NCBI GenBank assembly: GCA_947501045.1
Contig: CANMUI010000005.1
Span: 1 to 64,000, forward strand
Direction: 5' to 3'
Length of the DNA: 64,000 nucleotides
Source: an uncultured Psychrobacter sp.
GTDB lineage: Bacteria; Pseudomonadota; Gammaproteobacteria; Pseudomonadales; Moraxellaceae
The translations under genes and the position numbers were made by a program. The first letter of the stretch is position 1. Every line of letters starts with the position of its first letter. A model generated the notes under the pieces. The model searched no databases and was not told where the DNA came from. It worked only from the letters and a program-made list of their open reading frames with translations. This document shows positions 18,146 to 26,302 of the stretch, one piece after another.

Positions 18146-19564
18146 ATGACTATTTATGCTAGTAAACCTTTTAGTGCAAGCGATCACTGGGCGCGACTGT
18201 TTAACGCTCAGCGTTTAGGTAGTGATCAACAAGCGCCGGTGCAAGACAGTGCACGCACCTCTTTTCATAAAGACTACGACCGTTTGGTGTTCTCGCACTC
18301 GTTTCGTCAGCTCAATCAAAAAACCCAAGTGCATCCTTTAACCAATCAGCTAGGCATTCACACACGCTTAACCCATTCACTAGAAGTCTCTTGTATTGGT
18401 CGCTCTTTAGGGATGATGGCGGCTGAGAAGCTCCATGATAAATTGCCAAATGGCTTGCCAGCTGGGGTGAGTCCAGCAGACATTGGCGTCATTGTGCAAG
18501 CCGCTTGCCTTGCTCATGATATCGGTAATCCGCCCTTTGGTCATGCTGGCGAGTATGCCATTCGCGATTGGTTTTTGCATCCTGATCGTCAAGTGATCTT
18601 GCAACATTTAAGCCCTGATGAGCAATTAGACGTCATTGCCTATGAAGGCAATGCGCAAGGCTTTCGGCTGCTGGTGCGCAATGAGCATCATCCTGATAGA
18701 GGCGGCATGCGCTTGACCTGTGCGACCTTGGGCGCCTTTATGAAGTATCCATGGCTGGCCACTCATAGCAATGACATTGATAAAATTAGTGCAGGAAAAT
18801 TAACAGATAAAGCGCAAAAGTTCGGCTGCTTTTATAGTGAAGCGGACCAGCTAGAAGCGCTAGCCGCTTGCTTACATTTGCCGCGATCTACGCAGCACGA
18901 TGGTTTTGTTCGCCATCCCCTAGCTTATTTACTAGAAGCGGCTGATGATATTTGCTACGCATTAATAGATTTAGAGGACGGAATTCATCTTAATATGCTC
19001 AGCTATCCTGACGTGGCAGCTATATTTTATGAGCTGATTGGCGAGCGCCCCTCTTCTATCAACCTACCCCAGCAGGTTTCAGTGCGTCAACAACTGGCCG
19101 CGCTGCGAGCGCGAGCTATGATGCGCCTAGTCAATATGGTGACCGATGCTTTTGTTGCTAATAGCGATGCGATGCTAGCGGGAACCTTGTCCGGTAGTTT
19201 ATTTACTCACTGCGACCCCTTCGTACAAAGCGGCATCAACGGGGCCAAACAGCTAGCGCGCGAACAAATCTTTAATCACCCAAGCAAAGTACGTATGGAG
19301 CTGATGGCCAATCAATGTTTGCATCGTCTGCTTGATGCCTTTATGCCGCTTGCTTGGACAGCACTGATTACTGCTCCCAAACCCTTTGAGCAACAGCGTC
19401 TATTGAGCCTTTTGCAGCCGCACTTGGATGAGCAGCAGCGCATATTGTCGGACAACATTTATCACAATATTTTAAACATCTTGGATTTTATCACTGGTAT
19501 GAACGATCATGAAGCTTATCGATTGGCGCAAGAGTTGCAAGGCCATTGGGGTACTATGGTCTAG
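18146..19564 (+). CDS. dgt: Deoxyguanosine triphosphate triphosphohydrolase
   Basis: 472-residue HD-domain enzyme that splits dGTP to deoxyguanosine and triphosphate, controlling dNTP pools and phage DNA synthesis. Visible are the N-terminal DYDRLVFSHSFRQLNQKTQV, HTRLTHSLEVSCIGR (first metal His), and the HD pair in CLAHDIGNPPFGHAGE. YEGNAQGFRLL and a later EAADDICYALIDLEDGI follow the family pattern. Length is nearer to the E. coli enzyme (505) than to short HD hydrolases. Confidence 0.93.
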   Translation: MTIYASKPFSASDHWARLFNAQRLGSDQQAPVQDSARTSFHKDYDRLVFSHSFRQLNQKTQVHPLTNQLGIHTRLTHSLEVSCIGRSLGMMAAEKLHDKLPNGLPAGVSPADIGVIVQAACLAHDIGNPPFGHAGEYAIRDWFLHPDRQVILQHLSPDEQLDVIAYEGNAQGFRLLVRNEHHPDRGGMRLTCATLGAFMKYPWLATHSNDIDKISAGKLTDKAQKFGCFYSEADQLEALAACLHLPRSTQHDGFVRHPLAYLLEAADDICYALIDLEDGIHLNMLSYPDVAAIFYELIGERPSSINLPQQVSVRQQLAALRARAMMRLVNMVTDAFVANSDAMLAGTLSGSLFTHCDPFVQSGINGAKQLAREQIFNHPSKVRMELMANQCLHRLLDAFMPLAWTALITAPKPFEQQRLLSLLQPHLDEQQRILSDNIYHNILNILDFITGMNDHEAYRLAQELQGHWGTMV

Positions 19565-19570
19565 CAGTTT

Positions 19571-19654
19571 GCGGGTTTAAAGGCTTGAGGGTTTAGAGAT
19601 TTAAAAGCTTAGAAGTTTAAAAGCTTGAAAGCTTGAAAGCTTGAAAGCTTAAAG
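19571..19654. repeat. Short AAGCTT tandem repeat
   Basis: Four perfect or near-perfect copies of an 8-bp unit (AAAGCTTG) at about 19619-19652, preceded by several decayed copies (AAGGCTTGAGG, AAAAGCTTAG). A second low-complexity patch at 19781-19822 repeats AGCTTTAAAATA. There are no spacers, so this is not a CRISPR array. Confidence 0.8.
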
Positions 19655-19823
19655 ACACTACTAAATTTAGCCAATCTAGTACAACTGGGTATCTTATTCG
19701 TATTTTTGCATTAAAACGAGTATGATAAACTTCTATCAGTTAGTTTTGAAATACTAAAAATTTAAAAATATTACGAGCTTTAAAATATAGTGAGCTTTAA
19801 AATACTATGAGTTTTGAAACATT

Positions 19824-20504
19824 ATGAGCAGTCGCGAACAAAAGAAACTCCAAACTCGGCGCGCATTTTTCAACGCCGTGCTTGATCTATGTATGACGGG
19901 GCAATCGTTTAGCTCCATTAGCCTGAGACAAGTTACTCGTGAAGTAGGCGTCGTGCCTACCGCATTTTATCGTCATTTTGATGATATGGAAGCGCTGGGT
20001 AAGGCATTGGTGCTCGAAGAATTGGGCAGTACCTTAGTTATCTTGCAAGACAGTTTACAGATTGGACGCAAACGTAGTTTTGATAGGCAAATCGCTAAAA
20101 GTATCCAGCTGTTTTTGCAAACCGTCAGTGACAAACCGCGCTATTGGCAGTTTTTGGTTAGTGAACGCTTTGGCGGCTCAGAGGCTGTGCGTAAAGCGAT
20201 TAGCGATTTGCTTAAAATGCATAGTGAGATATTGGGGGAAGATTTGGCGCTACAGCCTGCTTTTGTACATATCAATGCTTACGATCGGCGTTTACTGTCT
20301 GAGGCGGGTATCAATATGTTTTTTTCTTGGATTATTGATTGGCTTGAGCTGACCTATTCTGAGGCACATGACGATGAAGTCGACTTAACAGAGATTGAAA
20401 ATAAAAAACAGCTCATGCTGCACAACTGTACTCGCCAAGCGCAAATGCTGTTTTACGGTGCTTACAACTGGAAATCGAGCGAAGAGACGCGCCTTACGGA
20501 CTGA
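19824..20504 (+). CDS. TetR-family regulator, FabR-like
   Basis: 226 residues. The N-terminal helix-turn-helix (about 25-60) reads SLRQVTREVGVVPTAFYRHF, very close to the FabR sequence [20 protein letters not shown]. FabR represses unsaturated fatty acid genes in response to acyl-ACP/CoA balance. The effector half is less conserved, and no fatty acid gene is adjacent, so a lipid role is inferred from the DNA-binding domain only. It is convergent with gspK. Confidence 0.8.
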   Translation: MSSREQKKLQTRRAFFNAVLDLCMTGQSFSSISLRQVTREVGVVPTAFYRHFDDMEALGKALVLEELGSTLVILQDSLQIGRKRSFDRQIAKSIQLFLQTVSDKPRYWQFLVSERFGGSEAVRKAISDLLKMHSEILGEDLALQPAFVHINAYDRRLLSEAGINMFFSWIIDWLELTYSEAHDDEVDLTEIENKKQLMLHNCTRQAQMLFYGAYNWKSSEETRLTD

Positions 20505-20544
20505 TAGTGCATCAGCTCTACATTATTTATCGACTTTTGAAAGA

Positions 20545-21684
20545 TTAAAAAGCGGGTCGAAAAGCCCATAAACGTTGGTTAATTACTTTTACCGTCTTTG
20601 GCTGCTCATCGTCATCAACATTGTTATTAGGATTGGCATTATTAGTAGCGTTGTTAGTAGCATTATTGTTAGGATTTTTATCCGGACCGCCATTACCAGT
20701 ATTATTGTCACCAGTTTCATTATCGTTACTAGGACGAGTTTTGCTAATCAATACCGTAGCAAAACGCTGTTTTGGTGCTCCTAAGCTGCCCATATCAGTA
20801 GCAGTAATGAGTGCCATAAAAGCTTGGCTATCTACGCTCAACAGTGAAGTTTCCACGCCGCTTTGCTCTGTATTTGCATTGTTTAGCGGCGGTAACTGCC
20901 AAATATCATCTACAGAGTTCAATACATTTTGCTGACGCTGATCCGTAAATTCGCGCATCTGCTCTGACGTCATATCTTTGGCGAGTGCCGCCAATACCGC
21001 AGAGCTAGCCGTATTGATGTTAATAGGCAGGAAATAAGGCACAGCAGTAATGTATGGCCGCAAGGATGCCAACACCTCAGGACTTACCCCGCGTATGTTT
21101 TGTAGCTGATCAATACTTACAAAAGGTTGATTGGATGGTATTTTATTTACGCTGCCGTCTCCTTGCTGAGCGTAAACAATACTTTCATCACCGCCATCAT
21201 TATAAACCTCGCTATCCGCATCCTGCCAATCTAGTACCGCAGTGGCAAGGTCAGGATCTAGGTTTAGTTGCTGCAGTAGGCGCTGAAACATCTCTAGTGC
21301 TGCGCTATCCACCTCGTTGTCATGATACAGGTTATTAATATTGAAGCGGTTCGCCTCATCGCGTAGCTCAATAGTAAGGCTATGTCCGCCTAAAGTATAA
21401 GGCGGTAGTGGCTGCGCCCAGATATCTTGCGCGCTATCGGTATCGTTCAGATTATCATCGGCGCGAATCAAAGTAACAGCTAGTTGTTGACCGGCGTTGA
21501 TATCTTGTAGCAGCTGATTTTGATCAAACAGCAGGCCACTGCGGCGAATAACGATCTTTTGACTGGCAAGCATACTACCTGCCACCACCGTAATACTGAC
21601 TACTAATAGTAAAATGGTCAATAGCGCCACCCCGCGCTGCGAGTCCGCTGGCGTTTTCAATGGCATCTTTAGCAGCACCGTCAT
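20545..21684 (-). CDS. gspK: Type II secretion minor pseudopilin GspK
   Basis: 379 residues. A prepilin-like N-terminus QRGVALLTILLLVVSITVVA has the class III cleavage site after glycine and, as usual for GspK, lacks Glu5. The large periplasmic domain includes LRDEANRFNINNL and AVLDWQDADSE (calcium-site region) and SVDQLQ-like SIDQLQNIRGVSPEVLA. It caps the pseudopilus tip with GspI and GspJ. Unusual: a low-complexity tail of about 45 residues rich in Asn/Asp (e.g. NNATNNATNNANPNNN) before the C-terminal VINQRLWAFRPAF. It lies 76 bp downstream of gspJ. Confidence 0.88.
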   Translation of the reverse strand: MTVLLKMPLKTPADSQRGVALLTILLLVVSITVVAGSMLASQKIVIRRSGLLFDQNQLLQDINAGQQLAVTLIRADDNLNDTDSAQDIWAQPLPPYTLGGHSLTIELRDEANRFNINNLYHDNEVDSAALEMFQRLLQQLNLDPDLATAVLDWQDADSEVYNDGGDESIVYAQQGDGSVNKIPSNQPFVSIDQLQNIRGVSPEVLASLRPYITAVPYFLPININTASSAVLAALAKDMTSEQMREFTDQRQQNVLNSVDDIWQLPPLNNANTEQSGVETSLLSVDSQAFMALITATDMGSLGAPKQRFATVLISKTRPSNDNETGDNNTGNGGPDKNPNNNATNNATNNANPNNNVDDDEQPKTVKVINQRLWAFRPAF

Positions 21685-21760
21685 AAGCAGTCCTTATTAT
21701 TGACCATGCCATACCTTATCAAAAGTGAGGCTACTAGAGGTAAAATCGTCGCTGGTATGA

Positions 21761-22453
21761 TCATAGATAGGGATCATCACTATTACTGCTATTAGGTAAA
21801 GGCTGGGGCGCTAGAGCAAATTGCCAAGTAATGGGAGTATCCTCATAAGTAAAGCTGATGCCCACGCCTTTGGGTAATAATATCACCTCAGGCTCTTCAT
21901 CCATACCATCATTAACATCAAGATCAGAGCTAGGAAACTGGGTACTCACCTCCGGTAAGTAAGCTTGCCAAAGCCCTGTAGTTATACCCTCAAGGAGCAC
22001 AGTATCTAAGCTGATGTCATTAGAACTACTATTAATGTCAGTATATTGGCGTCGGATAAGACGCTCATCTGCAATCACATAATCAACGCGCTGCAAGCTA
22101 GGACTGCTTTGATAACGTGGATCTGGATCAGCAAAGCGTACAAAGCTGATCTGCGCCTCATTTAAGCTCATAAACGGCTCGGCCAATAGGTCATCTTGAT
22201 TGTCATTAGTGTCGACACTGTTAGCACTATCAGCACTGTCAGACGGTACCTGATAAGCAATTATTTGTCCCATATCTTGTTGCAGTTGCAAATACGCATA
22301 CTGCAACACTGCTAGCTGATCAGCATGATACTGCGCGCGCTCGCGAGCACGGTTAACGCTATCAAACACCTGCCAGCCTGCAACCGCCAGCATGGCGAAT
22401 ATCGACATGGCTACCATCAGCTCAAGAAGAGTAAAGCCGCGCTGTTGATTCAC
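21761..22453 (-). CDS. gspJ: Type II secretion minor pseudopilin GspJ
   Basis: 230 residues beginning MNQQRGFTLLELMVAMSIFA: prepilin cleavage after Gly6, Phe at +1 and Glu at +5. The globular part contains QLQQDMGQIIAYQV and a segment like VDYVIADERLIRRQY typical of GspJ. The start is a GTG whose last two bases form the TGA-stop overlap with gspI (GTGA), with GGGGCGAG just upstream, so translation is likely coupled. It forms the tip complex with GspI and GspK. Confidence 0.88.
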   Translation of the reverse strand: MNQQRGFTLLELMVAMSIFAMLAVAGWQVFDSVNRARERAQYHADQLAVLQYAYLQLQQDMGQIIAYQVPSDSADSANSVDTNDNQDDLLAEPFMSLNEAQISFVRFADPDPRYQSSPSLQRVDYVIADERLIRRQYTDINSSSNDISLDTVLLEGITTGLWQAYLPEVSTQFPSSDLDVNDGMDEEPEVILLPKGVGISFTYEDTPITWQFALAPQPLPNSSNSDDPYL

Positions 22454-22974
22454 AACTCGCCCCTTAACTGACCTGTTCGGTTCTCAGGACTTGAGCTATT
22501 TGCACCTAAGCGGTTAAAATCCAAGGCACCAATTTCTTGCTCTGCATCACCAATCATCACATCGATATCCGTTACCGCTGCTCTAGTTTGTCCATCTATA
22601 ATTGGAGCAACGCTGATATTAATCTCTTTTAGTGCTGGCGTTATCGTATCGCTAGTGTTCATAGTTATTTGCCATTGACGGCCTTGAGCATCGATAGTTT
22701 GAGTAGTGTTGGCCGTCAGCCAAGTATCCTGAATACGCAGATCAGCGGCGGCGTTTTGAGCGACAAAGTGCGCCAGCGTTCGGGTGCGTAGCACATCAAC
22801 TGAGTTTAGATAAGCGCTACTGGCACGACTTGCAGCAACAGCAACTACCGCTAATATAGCGAGGGCTACCATCACTTCAATTAGAGTAAAACCGTCTTCG
22901 CGTTTTGATAGTGATGCAGCTTGATAAGCGCTTCGATTGGACGGAGGCGTAGTTTGAGTATCTTTTCTAATCAT
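22450..22974 (-). CDS. gspI: Type II secretion minor pseudopilin GspI
   Basis: 174 residues. The cleavage site is at KREDGFTLIEVMVALAILAV, so the leader is unusually long (28 residues); an internal start is possible but no better ribosome site is seen. The RTLAHFVAQNAAADLRI stretch is typical of GspI, which links the tip complex to the pseudopilus shaft. It starts 3 bp after the gspH stop codon and overlaps the gspJ start. Confidence 0.88.
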   Translation of the reverse strand: MIRKDTQTTPPSNRSAYQAASLSKREDGFTLIEVMVALAILAVVAVAASRASSAYLNSVDVLRTRTLAHFVAQNAAADLRIQDTWLTANTTQTIDAQGRQWQITMNTSDTITPALKEINISVAPIIDGQTRAAVTDIDVMIGDAEQEIGALDFNRLGANSSSPENRTGQLRGEL

Positions 22975-22977
22975 TGC

Positions 22978-23694
22978 TTATGACCCCTGCCCTATAGTCA
23001 TACTGCCATCAGGCATAATAGTGATGACGTTGCCAACCAGACGTGAGTCATAGCGTACCTCAATGGTTACCGGAGCCGCCTGCCCAGTGCCAAACCATAA
23101 TACTTGTGGTACTGCCTGATTGGTAAACCAAGGCTGCAAGTTTTGCGCCTGTTGGCTACTAGAGCTATTATCGGCCTGCAAGCTTTGAATACTTAAACTG
23201 ACCCCAGCTGGCAGCTCTGGTAAGCTGACCTCAGGTTCCAGCTCCCAACTTGGCGTGGGTAAAGCTTCTTCGTTTGCCGTCGTCATAGTAGATAAATCGG
23301 CCGACAGCTCCATGGCGTTTTTAGGGGTATTATCGCCACTATTCGTCAGTACTTGAGTTTGGTAGCTAATATAAGGGTTGGATAAGGTGACAATGATGGG
23401 GGTCACCTCCCCTTGTCTATTGGTTTGTAGACTCAGCCCCATAGGCTGCATACGCTCAGCCGATAGTAGTCTGACATAGCTTAAGGAATCGGTAAGATGC
23501 TCATAAAAGGCGCGGTTTTTGCGGGCATCACTACTGCCGACAGATAGGCTTATCATGCCAGCGAAGATAGATAAGATAACTACCACCACTATGATCTCGA
23601 CCAACGTAAAACCTGCCTGCGAATGACTGATACGAGGTGGCAGGGTTTGTGTACTGGTTTGGAAGATTTGACGATGAGTAGATTTAATAGGCAT
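22978..23694 (-). CDS. gspH: Type II secretion minor pseudopilin GspH
   Basis: 238 residues with the prepilin motif HSQAGFTLVEIIVVVVILSI after a 28-residue leader. The following DARKNRAFYEHLTDSLSYVR and the C-terminal VEVRY-type strand fit GspH. It is longer than the E. coli protein owing to a Ser/Gln/Pro-rich insert in the globular domain. It is the first gene of the gspH-I-J-K run. The major pseudopilin gspG and gspC-F are not in this window. Confidence 0.85.
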   Translation of the reverse strand: MPIKSTHRQIFQTSTQTLPPRISHSQAGFTLVEIIVVVVILSIFAGMISLSVGSSDARKNRAFYEHLTDSLSYVRLLSAERMQPMGLSLQTNRQGEVTPIIVTLSNPYISYQTQVLTNSGDNTPKNAMELSADLSTMTTANEEALPTPSWELEPEVSLPELPAGVSLSIQSLQADNSSSSQQAQNLQPWFTNQAVPQVLWFGTGQAAPVTIEVRYDSRLVGNVITIMPDGSMTIGQGS

Positions 23695-23895
23695 AAGCGG
23701 CGTATGGTTATAAGGCTAACGGTCAATACTAACTGTTGATACTAGTCAATCAATACTAGTCAATATAATAAGTACAGGTGCCGATATCTATTAGATGTGG
23801 AGAATGAGTGATGGCCACTAAATTGGACTGAGTCTTGAGATATCTTAAGACATAAAATAATGTACCAAAATTGCATGCTGCTAATACAAGCGTCA

Positions 23896-24585
23896 TTAAT
23901 AATGCGTGTTACGATGCACCTCTGATTCGGTATCAATCTGCTCAACCAATTCTTGCATGTCTTCATCAAGCGTATTCTCATCGATATCCGTAGCTGGATA
24001 GTGACTGGGCAACTCCAGCATCTGCTGAACGAAAACATAACGCAAGGTATCACGGCGACCTAAGTAACGCTGATAAAAGCTTGAGTTTAATAGTCCCGCT
24101 CCGCCTTGACCCATAGCCCAAATCGTGGACAGATAATCACGGGTACTCATACTGCTGTTTTGATCTTTTAAATAAATACTAATGATATCGAGCATACGTT
24201 TCATACGCTGACGGCGAATGTCGTACAGCTCGCCAAATAAACGATTAAGACCAGTAACTGAGGCTGCCAGCCGCTCCTCAATTTGGTTAAGTAGCATGGC
24301 TTTTTGTGGATTAAGTAGCTGCTGAAATATCAAACGTGCGATCCCTGCTGATGGACAATCATCAATTTGATTGATCTCGAATAATTGTTCTTCGTAGCGA
24401 ATGATAATACGCAGATATAGCTCATCCTTACTCGAGAAGTGTTTATATAATGTCCCTTTTGCCAGATCGAGCTGATCGGCCAAACTATCTAAGGTGATAT
24501 CACCATCGCCTGACTCAAGCAGCAGCTGCTCAGCCATCGCTAAGATGTTCTCCTCTCGCGCTTTGAACTGGTGTTGACGACTCAT
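23896..24585 (-). CDS. TetR/AcrR-family regulator
   Basis: 229 residues with an N-terminal TetR helix-turn-helix (about 10-60: ITLDSLADQLDLAKGTLYKHFSSKDELY). The helical C-terminal domain holds a ligand that cannot be predicted. It lies alone between tatD and gspH, all on the same strand but separated by gaps. A dyad 50 bp upstream of its start is a candidate autoregulatory site. Confidence 0.82.
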   Translation of the reverse strand: MSRQHQFKAREENILAMAEQLLLESGDGDITLDSLADQLDLAKGTLYKHFSSKDELYLRIIIRYEEQLFEINQIDDCPSAGIARLIFQQLLNPQKAMLLNQIEERLAASVTGLNRLFGELYDIRRQRMKRMLDIISIYLKDQNSSMSTRDYLSTIWAMGQGGAGLLNSSFYQRYLGRRDTLRYVFVQQMLELPSHYPATDIDENTLDEDMQELVEQIDTESEVHRNTHY

Positions 24586-24633
24586 AATCTCTCCTAAGGC
24601 TTGACAAGATTAAGTATAAAAGCATCTGATTAA

Positions 24634-24648
24634 TGACTGACTAGTCAT
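24634..24648. promoter_or_regulatory. Candidate TetR operator
   Basis: The 10-bp perfect palindrome TGACTAGTCA, inside TGACTGACTAGTCA, lies 49-62 bp upstream of the TetR start codon, between it and tatD. TetR-type proteins commonly bind TGACTG/CAGTCA-like sites. The assignment is by position only. Confidence 0.4.
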
Positions 24649-24660
24649 AGCATAACGATT

Positions 24661-25449
24661 TTAGTGATATTGTGCCAGTAAATTTTCAAAGTTTTTTGCC
24701 GTTAACTTGCCAATTTCTTCAGGCTCGCACTCATACATATCAGCGATAAAGCTTGCCACATAAGGAACATATGCTGGCTCATTAGGTTTGCCGCGTTTAG
24801 GAACAGGAGCTAAATAAGGACTATCGGTTTCGATGAGTATCCGGTCTCTTGGCATTTTTCTTGCCGCCTCTTGAATCATTTTTGCACTCTTAAAGCTCAC
24901 AATACCAGAGAATGAAACATAAAACCCTAAGTCCAGCGCACGTTTGGCGGTTTCCCAATCCTCAGTAAAACAGTGAATGATGCCGTGCTCGGCACCTTCC
25001 GCTTTTAGGATATCAATCGTATCTTGTTTGGCATCACGCATATGCACCACCAGTGGCTTTTTTAACTGCTGGCTGGCATAAATATGCCGCGCAAAACTGT
25101 CGCGCTGCGCGCTGGCATTTTGGGTCGACCAATAGTAATCCAGCCCCGTCTCGCCTATTGCCCAAACATGATCAGCGCTGGCCGTCTTGATCAAACGCTC
25201 AGTAGTTGCCGACTGTAATACACCTATGTCCTCACAAGGATGGATGCCAACACTCATTCCTAAGTCAAGCATCTCATCACTATAGGTGCTGACAATAGCA
25301 GCAATCTCGTCATATTCAGCAAAGTCGCACATGATTGCCATCGCGCGGTTTACATTAGCGGCTTTCATAGCGTCAATAGCGCCGGACAATTGACCGTCAT
25401 ACTTGGTCAAGTCTAACCGGTTCAGATGGCAATGGGTATCAGTAAACAT
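24661..25449 (-). CDS. TatD-family metal-dependent hydrolase
   Basis: 262 residues with the amidohydrolase TIM-barrel signature: HCH at the start (FTDTHCHLNRLD), GETGLDYYW (metal Glu), HMRDA, HCFTEDWE and the late ETDSPYLAPVPKRGKPNEPAYV. These are the standard TatD/YcfH motifs. Members are 3'-5' DNA exonucleases or D-aminoacyl-type hydrolases. Which paralogue this is (TatD, YcfH or YjjV) cannot be settled by eye; the length and PKRGKPNEP motif favour YcfH. Confidence 0.9.
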   Translation of the reverse strand: MFTDTHCHLNRLDLTKYDGQLSGAIDAMKAANVNRAMAIMCDFAEYDEIAAIVSTYSDEMLDLGMSVGIHPCEDIGVLQSATTERLIKTASADHVWAIGETGLDYYWSTQNASAQRDSFARHIYASQQLKKPLVVHMRDAKQDTIDILKAEGAEHGIIHCFTEDWETAKRALDLGFYVSFSGIVSFKSAKMIQEAARKMPRDRILIETDSPYLAPVPKRGKPNEPAYVPYVASFIADMYECEPEEIGKLTAKNFENLLAQYH

Positions 25450-25623
25450 AAATAATCTCGTTATTAAAACTTTAAAAAATTAATTATTAAAATCAGTAAT
25501 ATATAAGGGTAGTCATATTAATTGCTCTACAGACGCCACTTTTCAAGTGGTATTTAGAGTTTGTATTAATTATAGTATAGTGAACCGCGCTTATTTATAC
25601 TCATCTCTTACAAGTCTCATTAT

Positions 25624-26289
25624 ATGCAGCCCAAAAAAACCGTTACCCTATCCCCTGTCACCAAAACCTTACTGCCTAAATATCTGTATCGACAGCGGTT
25701 TTTATTAACGAATAAAGGTCGTAATAATCATATCAACATCGCCAAAGACGCGCGTATTATTGGTAATTCAGCTATTACCATTCGTCAAGGTCATGACAAT
25801 CAAGTTAGTATCGGTAAAAATGGTCAATTTAATAAGTTAAAAATCGATATCAATGGTAATCACAACCAAATCACTATCGAAGACGGCGTCAAATTCTCCG
25901 GGCATTTATTAATTGTTGGTAATCATTTGCATATTCATATTGGCGCGCGTACCACGGCTATTGACTGCTACGTTTTAGCGCGCGATAAGAGCGTAACGAT
26001 TGGCAAGGATTGCATGATCTCGCGCGGTATTGAGATTCGTGCCACCGATGTGCACAAGGTTTATGATCTAGACTCCAATGAGCGTATAAACAGTGCGCAA
26101 TCTGATGTGATAGTAGGAGATCAGATTTGGATCGCCGCCAACGTGACCATCTCCAAAAACGTGACTATCGCTAATGGCTGCATTATTGCGGCCGGTTCAT
26201 TTGTCAATAAACCAATTAAAACGCAAAACTGTATGGTCGCGGGCACGCCTGCTAAGATCATTCGTCAAAACGTACGCTGGGAGCGTTAG
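25624..26289 (+). CDS. Hexapeptide-repeat acyltransferase
   Basis: 221 residues built from left-handed beta-helix hexapeptides. The ladder is visible as repeated I/V-G or I-x-x-G steps from about residue 35, and the C-terminus shows the usual IWIAANVTISKNVTIANGCI then AAGSFVNKPI and MVAGTPAKIIRQ. Such proteins O-acetylate sugars, and the absence of a membrane segment suggests a soluble enzyme. The acceptor is unknown. The gene is alone, divergent from tatD and convergent with gspE. Confidence 0.82.
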   Translation: MQPKKTVTLSPVTKTLLPKYLYRQRFLLTNKGRNNHINIAKDARIIGNSAITIRQGHDNQVSIGKNGQFNKLKIDINGNHNQITIEDGVKFSGHLLIVGNHLHIHIGARTTAIDCYVLARDKSVTIGKDCMISRGIEIRATDVHKVYDLDSNERINSAQSDVIVGDQIWIAANVTISKNVTIANGCIIAAGSFVNKPIKTQNCMVAGTPAKIIRQNVRWER

Positions 26290-26302
26290 GCTGTGGCCCC
26301 AC

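Noticed and set aside
19571..19654. Possible CRISPR array at the AAGCTT repeats
   Set aside because: The 8-bp units are contiguous with no spacers.
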